A stretch of DNA of 64,000 bases from Anthoceros angustus (lineage: Eukaryota; Streptophyta; Anthocerotopsida; Anthocerotales; Anthocerotaceae): positions 2,418,001 to 2,482,000 of the forward strand of contig MU008155.1 in NCBI GenBank assembly GCA_010909165.1, given 5' to 3'. The stretch's first letter is position 1; each line of letters starts with the position of its first letter. A program made the translations under genes and the position numbers. The notes below the pieces were generated by a model, which worked only from the letters and a program-made list of their open reading frames with translations, was not told the DNA's origin and did not search any database. Shown one piece after another: positions 10,525-21,150 of the stretch.

Positions 10525-11293
10525 TCACCCGGATAAGCTTCCTTGCTCGGTGTCCTATACCTCTTACATGCTTCTCGTGGAGTACCTTGACCGTGCCTTG
10601 GTGGCGGTCGATTTGTTATCGCCAGATGTCGACATCACCAAGCTTATGAGCAACCAACACATGGGATGAAATGGTGTTGTATCTCCACATGTTTGGTCCT
10701 TGTGTGCGGGTTGGGTTGTAGGTCATAGCAATTGCATCTTGATGGTCGCATAGTAGTTTGGTTGGTTGATCCTGCTCCTCACGGATGTCGCTCGAGAATT
10801 GTCGAATCCAAGGAATCTCCTTTTGCCGCTAGGGAAGTTCTTGCATACTCCGCCGGTGGAGGACGGGCCATGCAAGCAATTGCATCCCTGTGAGACTAAC
10901 CCGTTGTTGAGGATCATGCGATGCTGCGGTAGACTTGCGTGCATCCGGATCTCACCGATCTGCATTTGAGTAGGAGGTTAACTAGTACAAGCTTGCTGGA
11001 AGTGGTGTTTTGTATACAAGTCCAAGGGATTTGCAGCCCTTCAAGTAGCGGAGGATGCGCTGACGCTAGTCCGATGGGCTCTCCCATGGTTGGAGAGGTA
11101 TCTTGATGCAATATTCACGACTGTGACATGTCCGCCCGGTCCACATTGCCAAATAGAGTAGGCTAGCAGCCCGGCCTCTGAGGGGCACTTGGGACATCTC
11201 ATGAGCTTCTTACGAGTTGTGGGGTCATGGCGGATAGCTTCTCCGGAAGCAATAGGAGTGACGGGCTTGGCATCGCTCGGCTTCAATCTCTCC
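10525..11293 (-). pseudogene. Copia RT C-terminus + RNase H fragment (U2)
   Basis: Same domain content as U1. The piece 10723-10965 carries SGKRRFLGFDNS-type frame-shifted RNase H sequence. The right part (11041-11376) carries ERLKPSDAKP, NIASRYLSNHGRAHRTS and the polypeptide start near the RT end. Confidence 0.78.
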
Positions 11294-11371
11294 GGCGCGG
11301 TGTCACAGCGGATGAACAAAAGCTGCCGGGGTATGCATGAGCGCACATCGAGAGGCGTCCAAGGGGCACCC

Positions 11372-11622
11372 TTCAAGTAGCGGAGGATGCGCTGACGCTA
11401 GTCCAAAGGGCTCTCCCATGGTTGGAGAGGTATCTTGATGCAATATTCACACTGTGACATGTCCGGCCCGGTCCACATTGCCAACAGTAGGCTAGCCGCC
11501 CACGGCCTCGGCCAGAGGGCACTTGGGACATCTCATGAGCTTCTTCCGAGGGCGCCATCGGCGGATAGCTTCTCCGGAAGCAATAGGAGTGGAGACTTGG
11601 CATCGCTCGGCTTCAATCTCCG
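11372..11622 (-). pseudogene. Duplicated RT C-terminal piece (U2)
   Basis: A second copy of the stretch from cttcaagtagcggaggatgc to the KPVSTPIA region lies directly beside the first. It reads NIASRYLSNHGRAL and KKLMRCPKCP in pieces. Its left edge is the join in ggggcacccttcaag. Confidence 0.75.
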
Positions 11623-12476
11623 GAAGTGTCGACGGTTGTCCCGACGGATGAACAGGCGCCGCGAATGCATGAACGCACATCGAGAGCGCATCAAGGGGTC
11701 CCTTGAGTGCCGACGGTGCAATGATTACCTACGAAAGTGATTGTAAGGTGGTGTTTAGTTGCTAGCTTGCACACTAATAGCAAGTTCTTGGTCATTGCAG
11801 CACGTGGAGAACGCCATTAATGGTGAGCAGCTCTCCATCTTCCCTTCCCTTCCCTATACGATGGCTTCACGATAAGCTCACATGCATAGAATAAATATTA
11901 TTTTGATAAATTAAAATAATGTTGGATATAAACTAATATTTACATAAATCATGAATATTACTATTTTCATTTAGATATTATAAACTTAATCAGATTGTAC
12001 TATAATAAATACTAAAATACAATATAGTAACCCTTTACCTATTGAAAAACTTATTTAATAATCTATTAATAAATAAAATCTCAAACTCATCGAAATATGG
12101 GACATGGGGCATGGAACTCGTTTTTCTATTTGGGCTATATATGTATGAGCCCCACCATCTATATTCAAACATGATATATCCAATCTCATTGTATGATAAA
12201 GAATACTATGGGACATAGTGCATGGAACCCATTTTTCCTATTTGGGCTATATATGTATGTGAGCCCCACTATATTCAAACATCATATATCCAATCTTGAT
12301 GTATGCTAAAGAATATCATTATCACCCATTCTTTTGAATTTTATTAGAATGTTTAGTTTTCTCATCGGTTCTCTCTTGAGAGGTTATCATTAGTTTGATC
12401 TTTGTAGAGTTACCTATCCATATTCCTTTGGGTTCTTTCTTTATTCTTATTTGCCTTTGGTCCTTTCTAGTCTATT

Positions 12477-13570
12477 ATGGCTAATGATGATGCTCCGTTA
12501 GCGTTGTACCTTACACATGGGTGGATGATTCCTAGAATCGGATGCCCACATTGGTTTCTACATTGAAGACGCAAGGAAGCATGAGGATGAGGGTGGCGCT
12601 CCTTCTTACCTTGGAACTTCCAAGCTAAAGACCCTTCCGGACCGCTTTCTAAGTATACCTTGAAGTTGGTAGACGTGGTCGATTTGATCATGGAAGTCAA
12701 GCAAAGAAGACCTCAACCACGACCTCCCACCATGGTGATCTAGAAAGGATGATGGCAGTGGCGGAAGCACCACCATCCCTAAGGCGCAACAAAATAGCGC
12801 GAGCAATTTGGGAGTGAAGGCGTCGACTTTGCATGGTGATGGAGGAGGTCCGGACACGAGGTATCACGAGTGCATTGGCATTCTATTCACAAGTCGTATA
12901 ATGTGTATCGATGGCACGCTACGTGCCGACTCACACTCATTGAAGAAGTTCCACCAGTTCATTTGGGGCGGTTCGAAAGGACATAGATGCAGCGATTCGG
13001 GACTTGGTGCAAATCAAGTTGTTTTTATGTGGCTTCAAGCGTCGAATACGAGTGAAGCTCAACTTCAAAGATCCCGCATCCTTAGAGACATATCTCAGTT
13101 ACCTTGGCCGGATTGGGTGGCCATCACAGTTGGCGGGAAGTAATAGGGTTTGTGAGGATGGAAGTTCAACAAAGCGCAAATTCTTCTCCCGTAGTGCATG
13201 CGGAGGCCTTCCACATGGTGTGTATATCGAGAAGAAGAGATGAAACAACTGCGAGATGTGCCAAAAGATGCTCGTGGGGAGACCACATATGAGGCTTTCG
13301 TTTTGAGAGATCAAGGCCAAATAGATGCGGTCCGGCAAGTTGTTGAGGTTGAGGGGCACACCATTCTAGCACCAAAACCTACAATTGTTGGTATAAAAAG
13401 GAAGGAAAAACGACCGTAGTAAAGCGATCATAATGGGGCATATGATACCAAGGAGCTCAATCATCCCTCACAGTTATTTGGTTGAGCTTGAGGCTTCACG
13501 GTTCAGTTGGGTAGCTACACTGCATAGCGGTGAGAAGTGCCGCTCGCTCTCGAGCTGCAGGAAGAAATCC
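12477..13570 (+). pseudogene. Block b, U3
   Basis: ATG at 12477. Open pieces at 12808-13143, 13004-13243 and 13198-13419 lie in different frames; the first reads SLKKFHQFIWGG and SEAQLQRSRILRDIS. Stops shortly after the ATG remove the N-terminal frame. Confidence 0.42.
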
Positions 13571-13593
13571 TTGGTTCATCCATCCACTCCGAA

Positions 13594-13850
13594 CCCACAA
13601 GAAAGTACTCTAGCGCCTTGAGCTCACAAGAAAGTATTTGGCGCCTTCAAACTCAGGACCAATACTTTAGTGCCTTCCAACTCACAGGATAATAGTCTAG
13701 CCTTCAAACTCACAGGACCCATACTCTCGCCTTCCAACTTGGGATAATACTCTAAGCGCCTTCAAACTCATAGAAAAATATTCTAGTGCCTTCCAACTCA
13801 CGGATAATACTCTAAGCGCCTTCAAACTCACGAGAAAAATATATTTGGCT
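13594..13850 (-). repeat. Block c, U3 minisatellite
   Basis: About eight repeats. Insertions of a (tctaagcgcc) and losses in the cacagg positions break the decapeptide frame. Confidence 0.82.
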
Positions 13851-13865
13851 CCTTCTTAGATCCAT

Positions 13866-14393
13866 TGTTAAATACTCTAAGCGCGGACTCACACTAGGGA
13901 GTTCAACACGTCATGGCTCACTCACCTGGGAGGTCACTATGTGAGAAACTTTGCCGAGCAATTGGAGCAACATAAGTCGCCAAGGGTGTGGATCGGCGCA
14001 TTGGGAGAGGGAAAAGGGCATGAGGATCGGGAGGCGAGGAAGGAAGAAGAGGTATGTAGAGAAGATATGGGTGAAAAAGGATAACATGAGAAAACAATAT
14101 AAATATGGAAGATGAAGAGAAGGGAAAATGGGAAAATGGGAAGGAGAAACAAAAGAAATGAGAGGATATGGAGAAATAGTAAAGAATCTTCCTCTTGAGC
14201 GAGGAATGTTTTATTGAAAGGCAAAAAAAATGGTATATATACGGCCGAGTGAGTTGTAATCATCGAGGCGGTTGAGAATGCCGAAACTTACTCAACTATA
14301 TCAAATGCTATTAAACATTGTTTTACGCCTTACCGCGAAACGTGCCCTAAACCTCACTTTGATCGATGATCTAAGACCCCCATCTCCACAACA
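13866..14393 (-). repeat. LTR copy 3 (U3)
   Basis: 528 bp, TGTT...AACA. The internal region between this LTR and copy 4 is about 3.34 kb once the 5.1-kb insertion is discounted, which sets the internal length of the inferred element. Confidence 0.65.
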
Positions 14394-14763
14394 CTCCCCT
14401 CGTTCGTCAAGTTCTTGTTCGCCATGACGTCCATCGGGCATGCTTCTCTGCATTTCCTCATCCTCTCGACCATCCGGTGGCTTCTCAAGCTCGCGACTCA
14501 CCCGATCTCACTATGAGCCAAAAATTGAAAGCCTCGAGCAAGCTGGAGTAGCGGGCCATGATCAAAAAGGCCGCGTGTTCCGAACACGCAAGAGCCGCCT
14601 TGGTCCCCATAAGATGCATGGCGGTAAGTATAGAAAGGTTTAGAATTGCGAACTCCAACCTTTGCCTCGGATGGCGGTGAGAAGAGCTTATGAAGAGTGG
14701 TGATCAAGGTGTCTTGGCAAGTCAGCGTCTTCCCTCAAGGTTCGCCGAGGAGCTCGAGCTCCA

Positions 14764-15520
14764 TCACCCATAAGCTTCCTTGCTCGAGTCCTATACCTCT
14801 TACATGCTTCTCGTGGAGTACCTTGCATGCCTTGGTGAGCGGTCGATTTGTTATCGCCGATATCGACATCTGTGGTACGCAAGCTTATGAGCAACCACAC
14901 ATGGGATGAAATGGTGTTGTATCTCCACATGTTTGGTCCTTGTGTGAGGAGTTGGGTTGTAGGTCATGGCAATTGCATCTTGATGGTCGCATAGTAGTTT
15001 GGTTGGTTGATCCTGCTCCTCCGGATGTCGCTCGAGGTGTCGAATCAAGGAATCTCCTTTTGCCGCTAGAAGTTCTGCATACTCGCCGGTGGAGGCGGGC
15101 TGATCTGTAATTGCATCCCGGAGACTAACCGTTGTTGAGGATCATGCGATGGTACGGTGACTTGCGTGCATCCGGATCTCACCTTGATGCATTTGAGTAG
15201 GAGGTTAACTAGTACAAGCTTCTTGGAAGTGGTGTTTTGTATACAAGTCCAAGGGATTTGCAGCCTTCAAGTAGCGGAGGATGCGCTTGACGCTAGTCCG
15301 ATGGGCTCTCCCATGGTTGGAGAGGTATCTTGATGCAATATTCACATGTGACATGTCGGCTGTCCACATTGCCAAATAGGTAGGCTAATATGCAGCCTCG
15401 TATAGGGCACTTGGGACATCTCATGAGCTTACGGGTTGTGGGGCGGTCCTTGACGGATAGCTTCTCGCCGGAAGCAATAGGAGTGGAGCGGGCTTGGCAT
15501 CGCTCGGCTTCAATCTCTCC
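14764..15520 (-). pseudogene. Copia RT C-terminus + RNase H fragment (U3)
   Basis: The frame 14851-15048 reads EEQDQPTKLLCDHQDAIAM and then HVEIQHHFIP, the conserved end of copia RNase H. Frames 15293-15619 carry the RT end with IASGEKLS. A short deletion near 15433 removes part of the KKLMRCP region. Confidence 0.8.
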
Positions 15521-16358
15521 GGTGTGCGGTGTCACACAGCGGATGAACAAGGCGTTGCAGGTGTGCATGGGCGCACATCGAGAGCGCATCAAGGGGTCCC
15601 TTGAGTGCCGACGGTGCAATGATTACCTCTGAAGTGATTGTAAGGTGGTGTTTAGTTGCTAGCTTGCACACTAATAGCAAGTTCTTGGTCATTCGAGCGT
15701 GGAACGCCATTAATGGTGAGCAGCTCTCCATCTTCCCTTCCCTTCCCTATCGGTGGCTTCGATAAGCTCACATGCATAGAATAAATATTATTTTGATAAA
15801 TTAAAATAACGAGATATAAACTAATATTTACATAAATCATGAATATTACTATTTTCATTTAGATATTATAAACTTAATCAGATTGTACTATAATAAATAC
15901 TAAAATACAATATAGTAACCCTTTACCTATTGAAAAACTTATTTAATAATCTATTAATAAATAAAATCTCAAACTCATGAAATATGGGACATGGGGCATG
16001 GAACTCGTTTTTCTATTTGGGCTATATGTATGAGCCCCACCATCTATATTCAAACATGATATATCCAATCTCATTGTATGATAAAGAATACTATGGGACA
16101 TAGTGCATGGAACCCATTTTTCCTATTTGGGCTATATGTATATGAGCCCCACTATATTCAAACATCATATATCCAATCTTGATGTATGCTAAAGAATATC
16201 ATTATCACCCATTCTTTTGAATTTTATTAGAATGTTTAGTTTTCTCATCGGTTCTCTCTTCAGTGGTTATCATTAGTTTGATGTTGTAGAGTTACCTATC
16301 CATATTCCTTTGGGTTCTTTCTTTATTCTTATTTGCCTTTGGTCCTTTCTAGTCTATT

Positions 16359-16560
16359 ATGGCTAATGATGATGCTCCGTTAGCGTTGTACCTTACACAT
16401 GGGTGGAGTTCCTAGAATCGGATGCCCACATTGGTTTCTACATTGAAGGCAGGAAGCATGAGGATGAGGTGGTGACGCTCCTTCCTTACCTTGGAACTTC
16501 CAAGCTAAAGACCCTTCCGGACCGCTTTCTAAGTATACCTTGAAATGGTATGGTTGTGGT
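16359..16560 (+). pseudogene. Block b, U4 left part
   Basis: The N-terminal 200 bases from the ATG at 16359 up to a GTGGT at 16556-16560, where foreign sequence begins. The last 15 bases differ from the usual ccttgaagttggtagac, so the exact edge is a little uncertain. Confidence 0.4.
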
Positions 16561-16767
16561 GAAGTCCAAGAAGACTCGGTCACTCACTATGCCACACTTA
16601 TCCCCACCCGTCGTTGGGTTTCGTCCATGAGACTTGTGTGAAAGTTCGAGGCCTTGTGTCAATCGCTACACACACAACTCTCGGCCTTCTCAGCAAGCAA
16701 AGGCGCCACTACTCTCCCTCTCACAGCAGTGCAGCCTTTGCCCGAATCGCCAATCCTCGACCACAAC

Positions 16768-16966
16768 GACACAAAACAATTGCAGGTTGCCTCGTGACAA
16801 GGAGCCTACCACGGGCGCCTGTGGACCCCGGTTCACACCGCGATTTCGTCCCTACTTAAGACCAAACTTGACCTAGCGACACAACACAATTCACAGTCCA
16901 TCGGAAGAGCCTACCACGGCGAGGACCCCAGTTCACACCTTGATTCGTCCCTACTTCTAAGACTCT
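16768..16966. repeat. 109-bp tandem duplication in the insertion
   Basis: Two diverged copies start with cgacacaa.acaatt at 16768 and 16877. Each carries gagcctaccacgg, a gttcacacc string and ttcgtccctactt. No coding frame crosses them convincingly, and 16561-17140 otherwise holds no gene I can support. Confidence 0.7.
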
Positions 16967-17142
16967 TCTCCACTCGGGGGCTCGTTTACTTAGTTGGGAT
17001 TCGTCCCTTAGGCTGCACTGTGGCCTTCCACTAACACCTACACCTCTAATCCTCTCATCTTCTCATCTCCTCATCCTCTTCCTCCTAGTCTAACCTCGAT
17101 TCGGGCTTCTTGGTTTACTCGCCCTTACGGCTGGCGCACAGG

Positions 17143-17753
17143 TCAGCCTCCACCCCAAGTTCTTCCTTGGGCGGTTGCTATGAGTTTGACCCAGAGAGCC
17201 TCGAGAGTCTTTCCATGAAGTCTACCCTCAAGCGAGTTCTGGGCATTTGCCACACACCCAAAGCAAAGCAATTTCCAACCATTCACAAGGAGCAACTCGT
17301 TTAGGCACTTGCGAGCAAGTCCTCCACCAAGCACTCCGACCACATGACTTCCTGCAGTGTATTTGGCTCGACACGAAATTCCTCTGTAATGGGGACTCAT
17401 TTCAAGACATGATACTTTACTTTGTGAAATCCTCCTCCTCAGGCCTTTACATACAACTCACTTGCTTCCTTGATTGGGTAGCCAATTTTGCACGAAGGGC
17501 ATAATGCACAAAACCTTCTTACTACCCATTCTATGTACCACTTTCTTGTGGTACTCCTCCTCTGGGACCTTTTTCCTTCCAAGTCCTCTATTCGTTGAGC
17601 AAGCCCTTCCCTCTCTTGCATCTTTCTCGCTCCACAGTTCTTGGTTTTGAATTTCCATCGGGCGCTTCTCTTCCAAACTAGGGCTCTTCTCAACTCTTCC
17701 TTCATGTCCGGATCTGGATGGCTTGCGTAGCCATCACTGTTCTTGGCGTCCAT
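17143..17753 (-). pseudogene. Coding-like minus-strand region 1 of the insertion, unrecognised
   Basis: Two consecutive minus-strand frames: 17439-17753 (charged, with REGLAQRIEDLEGKRSQ and a Cys pair in ALCPSCKIG) and 17143-17400 (VVGVLGGGLARKCLNELLL and CFGCVANAQNSLEG). Residue use is protein-like, but I do not recognise a family. It continues in the same direction from the neighbour at 17734-18246, so these may be exons or frameshifted pieces of one gene. Confidence 0.35.
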
Positions 17754-18246
17754 TTCTTTGGACGCTACCTTCTCCTTCCAAGCCTCTGTTTTGCCCTTGC
17801 TCTTGCTCTAATTGGGCAAAATGCTCCTCATATACATCTCCATGAGTCTCGTTGGGTGGTTGCTCGGATGGCTCTTTCTTGGTTTTGAGCCAACCTCCCT
17901 CAAGACCTTCTCCGCTGATCCATAAGGTGTGGAGCTTCTCCTGACCTTTTTCCAGCTTGGCTGCCTTTTCGTCGGACTCCATGGCCTCCAATTGCCATTT
18001 GGTCCCTGCCTTCCTCCCGGCCATGTCTTGAGATTTCACTTCTTCTTGACATGCCCACAAGGAAGCGGCTGTTTCTCTAGCCTTTTTCAAATCCACACGG
18101 CTGAGTGCTTCACAAGCACCCAGCAATTCTCCTAGGGGTCCTAATTCCACCCCTTCTTTCTTCTTGCTGGAAATCTCCAGCTCTCCTGCACCTCTCGGGC
18201 CATCGGCGTGGCCGGCCCTTCCGTCGCTCCATCCGCCTCCCACCAC
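17734..18246 (-). CDS. 170-residue Glu/Lys/Gln-rich hypothetical protein fragment
   Basis: This is one of the longest unbroken frames in the window. A Gly-rich start is followed by a long charged region with LEAMESDEKAAKLEKGQEKL and FAQLEQEQGQ, which could form a helix or coiled coil. There is no signal peptide and no membrane segment. It overlaps region 1 by 20 bases in another frame. It could be a gag-like or nuclear-type protein of the insertion, or a piece of a captured host gene; I cannot choose. Confidence 0.4.
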   Translation of the reverse strand: MVGGGWSDGRAGHADGPRGAGELEISSKKKEGVELGPLGELLGACEALSRVDLKKARETAASLWACQEEVKSQDMAGRKAGTKWQLEAMESDEKAAKLEKGQEKLHTLWISGEGLEGGWLKTKKEPSEQPPNETHGDVYEEHFAQLEQEQGQNRGLEGEGSVQRNGRQEQ

Positions 18247-18431
18247 GCGGAAGATGGTGGCCTCGGCCGCTCATGGCGCTCTCGCGTTCTTCTCCTTCCC
18301 TTCCACCTTGGTGGCTGTTTTGCTGGCGTGGGGTGCCTGCCTACCTGGTGGGCTGCTCGTGGTAGTCGCCTACCTACCATGGTAGGGCGCCTATGATGGT
18401 GCCCACCCCTTGGGTGGCGCCCTCGGGGTAG

Positions 18432-18779
18432 TCAGCCGGGTGCCTCTCGTAGGCACAAAGGAGATGGTGGGGACTCCCCACTCTCGGGGTTGTCACCCCT
18501 CATGGTCCTTCTCTCATAGACCACCATCCGGCCTTCTTGGCGCTTCTTGCTCTTCTTCCCTTGCTTGCTCACAGAAAGGATTCCCACTCGGCAACTTTGT
18601 TGCCTCGAACCTTCTCCTCTTGCCTCTAGCATTTTTGTGGAGTCGACCTCCCACCGTCTTCGCAATGCAAAGGCAAAGGCCTTTCCAACCTCGGTGGAGA
18701 TGGATGACCTCAAAGGGATGCCATGCATCTTCAAGCTCCTTGCTTGTGAGAGTCCCTCGGTTTCCCATAAATGCACCAA
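18432..18779 (-). pseudogene. Coding-like minus-strand region 2 of the insertion
   Basis: Two overlapping minus-strand frames, 18432-18779 and 18514-18768. The first carries MHGIPLRSSISTEVGKAFAF, faintly like the GIPL segment of plant DUF4283-type proteins linked to retroelements; this is a weak resemblance by eye. The second reads DAWHPFEVIHLHRGWKGL. Only one frame can be real. Confidence 0.3.
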
Positions 18780-18812
18780 ATAGGTGCTAAGATAGCAGGC
18801 CTTGGTCCTTCC

Positions 18813-19157
18813 TCATCCACAATTTGGCTTGAGGAGCTTCTCTCGATGGTGTATACGCTTCATACATGATAGTCCCCAATCGGCTTGGCTCCCATGGAAA
18901 TCTTCCACAAAAATTGGAGGAAGTTGGTCTTTGAAATAAGAGGTCGTTGGTAATTTACCAACCCAGCACAATCTTTGCGAAGAGCCTCCACTTGACTCCT
19001 TGATGCTCTCGGTCTTCCGGCCATTCTTGGCGTGGGCCTTCACTCCTCCATCCATCATGTCAAGGAACTCCTGCGGGATGTCGGAGGCTGTCCTCTTCCC
19101 CCATTCAACCTTTCGAGAGAGAGCAATTCGGAGCTTTCTTCCTCCGGTCTTCCACAC
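18813..19157 (-). pseudogene. Coding-like minus-strand region 3 of the insertion
   Basis: A 114-residue frame, MWKTGGRKLRIALSRKVEWG onward, with DIPQEFLDMMDGGVKAHAKN and YFKDQLPPIFVEDFHG. It is protein-like but unrecognised. Its right end runs into the first 350-bp repeat, so the repeat may have arisen from an exon of the same gene. Confidence 0.3.
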
Positions 19158-20462
19158 TGTCGAATACTTCTCACGGTCCAGCGGATCGTTCTAGCATTCC
19201 TTGAGGTGGCTTCCGATTGATGGAGGTTGATGTAACACTCCTCAATCAATTCCAAATTGGTGTAGGCCCATTGGCGGCCATACACCCATCCTAGTTGGAT
19301 GTTCTCCTCCTCGCTTCGAAAATCAACCAAATCTCGGGGTTGAGCTGCCCAAAGCAAGTGAATTGGGGCATCACAAGTTCACCTCCCACAGCGGCCTTCT
19401 TTCTTCCTTTTCCTCGAGGAGAGCAATTCGGAGCTTTCTTCCTCCGGTCTTCCATACATCGAATACTTCTCACGGTCCAGCAGGGGATCGTTCTAGCATT
19501 CCTTCGGTGGCCTTGGTGATTGATGGAGGTTGATGTAACACTCCTCAATCAATTCCAAATTGGTGTAGGCCCATTGGCGGCCATACACCCATCCTGTTGG
19601 ATGTTCTCCTCCTCTTGCTGAAAATCAACCAAATCTCGGGGTTGAGCTGACAAAGCAAGTGAATTGGGGCATCACAAGTTCACCTCCCACAGCGGGCGAC
19701 CTCTTCTTTCTTTCCTTTCCTCTCGCGAGGAGGCCCTTGCAGGCGGCTCCTTTCCTTGCCTTTTCGAGGAGAGCAATTCGGAGCTTTCTTCCTCCGGTCT
19801 TCCATACATCGAATACTTCTCACGGTCCAGCAGGGGATCGTTCTAGCATTCCTTCGGTGGCCTTGGTGATTGATGGAGGTTGATGTAACACTCCTCAATC
19901 AATTCCAAATTGGTGTAGGCCCATTGGCGGCCATACACCCATCCTGTTGGATGTTCTCCTCCTCTTGCTGAAAATCAACCAAATCTCGGGGTTGAGCTGA
20001 CAAAGCAAGTGAATTGGGGCATCACAAGTTCACCTCCCACAGCGGGCGACCTCTTCTTTCTTTCCTTTCCTCTCGCGAGGAGGCCCTTGCAGGCGGCTCC
20101 TTTCCTTGCCTTTCGAGGAGAGCAATTCGGAGCTTTCTTCCTCCGGTCTTCCATACATCGAATACTTCTCACGGTCCAGCAGGGGATCGTTCTAGCATTC
20201 CTTCGGTGGCCTTGGTGATTGATGGAGGTTGATGTAACACTCCTCAATCAATTCCAAATTGGTGTAGGCCCATTGGCGGCCATACACCCATCCTGTTGGA
20301 TGTTCTCCTCCTCTTGCTGAAAATCAACCAAATCTCGGGGTTGAGCTGACAAAGCAAGTGAATTGGGGCATCACAAGTTCACCTCCCACAGCGGGCGACC
20401 TCTTCTTTCTTTCCTTTCCTCTCGCGAGGAGGCCCTTGCAGGCGGCTCCTTTCCTTGCCTTT
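19121..20462. repeat. ~350-bp tandem repeat, about 4 copies
   Basis: Copies begin with gagcaattcggagctttctt at 19121, 19421, 19771 and 20120, and the last ends near 20462. The first period is 300 bases, because copy 1 lacks a stretch around the Ctctcgcgaggaggccc string; the next two are 350 and 349. The later copies are almost identical over their full length, which points to recent amplification. On the minus strand each copy encodes ELVMPQFTCF and NLELIEECYINLHQS in different frames. The period is not a multiple of three, so it is not a protein repeat. Confidence 0.93.
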
Positions 20463-20975
20463 TCCCATGGCACCTTCCTTCGCTTCAGCGAAGTTACTCT
20501 CCAATTAAATTTCACTTTTCCAACACTCCTTCTTGTCACTAAACTTCTCAGGCCAATCCGGGGCCTTCTTCCTCCGGCTCCCCGGCTCTTGATTCTTCCA
20601 CGGTCTCAACAAAAGCGCAAATTCTTCTCCTCTTGCCTCTAGCATTCCTTCCTTCCTCATCCACAATTTGGCTTGAGGAGCTTCTCCTTTCCTTCCTTCG
20701 CACCGCTCTTCCTCTTGGGTGTAGATGGCGGCGGCGGCTCGCGATGGCGATCTCCTTCTCTCTTCCTTTTCCTCTCGCGAGGAGGCCCTTGCCAGTGGCT
20801 CCTTTCCTTGCCTTTGCATGGCACCTTCCTTACTTCAGCAAGGATTACTTTTTCTCAATTTGTGCTCAAGCCCTCAACACTCCTTCTTGTCATGGGACAC
20901 ACGAGGCACAAACGTAGCCACATTGAGCCACGGCGATTTCCTTCCTTGATTTCTCTGGGCAGGCGCCGCGTGGTG
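20463..20975. other. Insertion interior without supported gene
   Basis: This contains short strings also found elsewhere in the insertion (caaaagcgcaaattcttctc, ctctagcattccttcc, ctctcgcgaggaggccc) in scrambled order. The caaaagcgcaaattcttctc string also occurs in block b of the array. Open frames on both strands are pyrimidine- or purine-biased and not convincing. Confidence 0.5.
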
Positions 20976-21150
20976 TGATCCTTTCCTTCTCCTTTCCTTC
21001 TCCTTTCCTTCTCCTCTTGCCTCTAGCATTCCTTCCTTCTCCTTCTCCTCTTCCCCCATTCAACCTTTCGAGGAGAGCCCTTGCAGGCGGCTCCTTTCCT
21101 TCTCCTTCTCCTCTTCCTTCTCCTCTTCCTTCTCCTTTCCTCTCGTGTAG
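20976..21150. repeat. Polypyrimidine tract (CCTTTCCTTCT)n
   Basis: This is a long, mostly C/T stretch on the + strand built from ccttctcctttccttctcct units, broken by one copy of the gaggagagcccttgcaggcgg segment seen in the 350-bp repeat. The minus-strand frames here (Arg/Lys/Glu runs) are composition artefacts. Confidence 0.85.

Larger units (their letters stand above)
6302..11742. repeat. U2: unit with duplicated b and duplicated f end
   Basis: Blocks: a 6431-7025, b 7026-7975. A jump back into the middle of a (7981-8266) is followed by a second b from 8267 to about 9320, then c, LTR 9636-10166 and f. Near 11365-11375 the f block jumps back about 335 bases, so its RT end is present twice. 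The joins account for the extra 1.5 kb. Confidence 0.85.
11743..15639. repeat. U3: simple 3.9-kb unit
   Basis: All blocks occur once and in order: a 11884-12476, b 12477-13570, c 13594-13850, LTR 13866-14393, f to 15639. This unit best represents the basic repeat and can serve as its reference. Confidence 0.9.

Noticed and set aside
16614-16876. Two overlapping + strand frames of about 80 residues at the left of the insertion
   Set aside because: They cross a 109-bp duplication and no protein-like pattern is kept between its copies.
18105-18396. + strand frames opposite the 170-residue minus-strand frame
   Set aside because: They are Pro/Ser/Trp-rich shadows of the minus-strand frame; the minus strand has the more protein-like composition.
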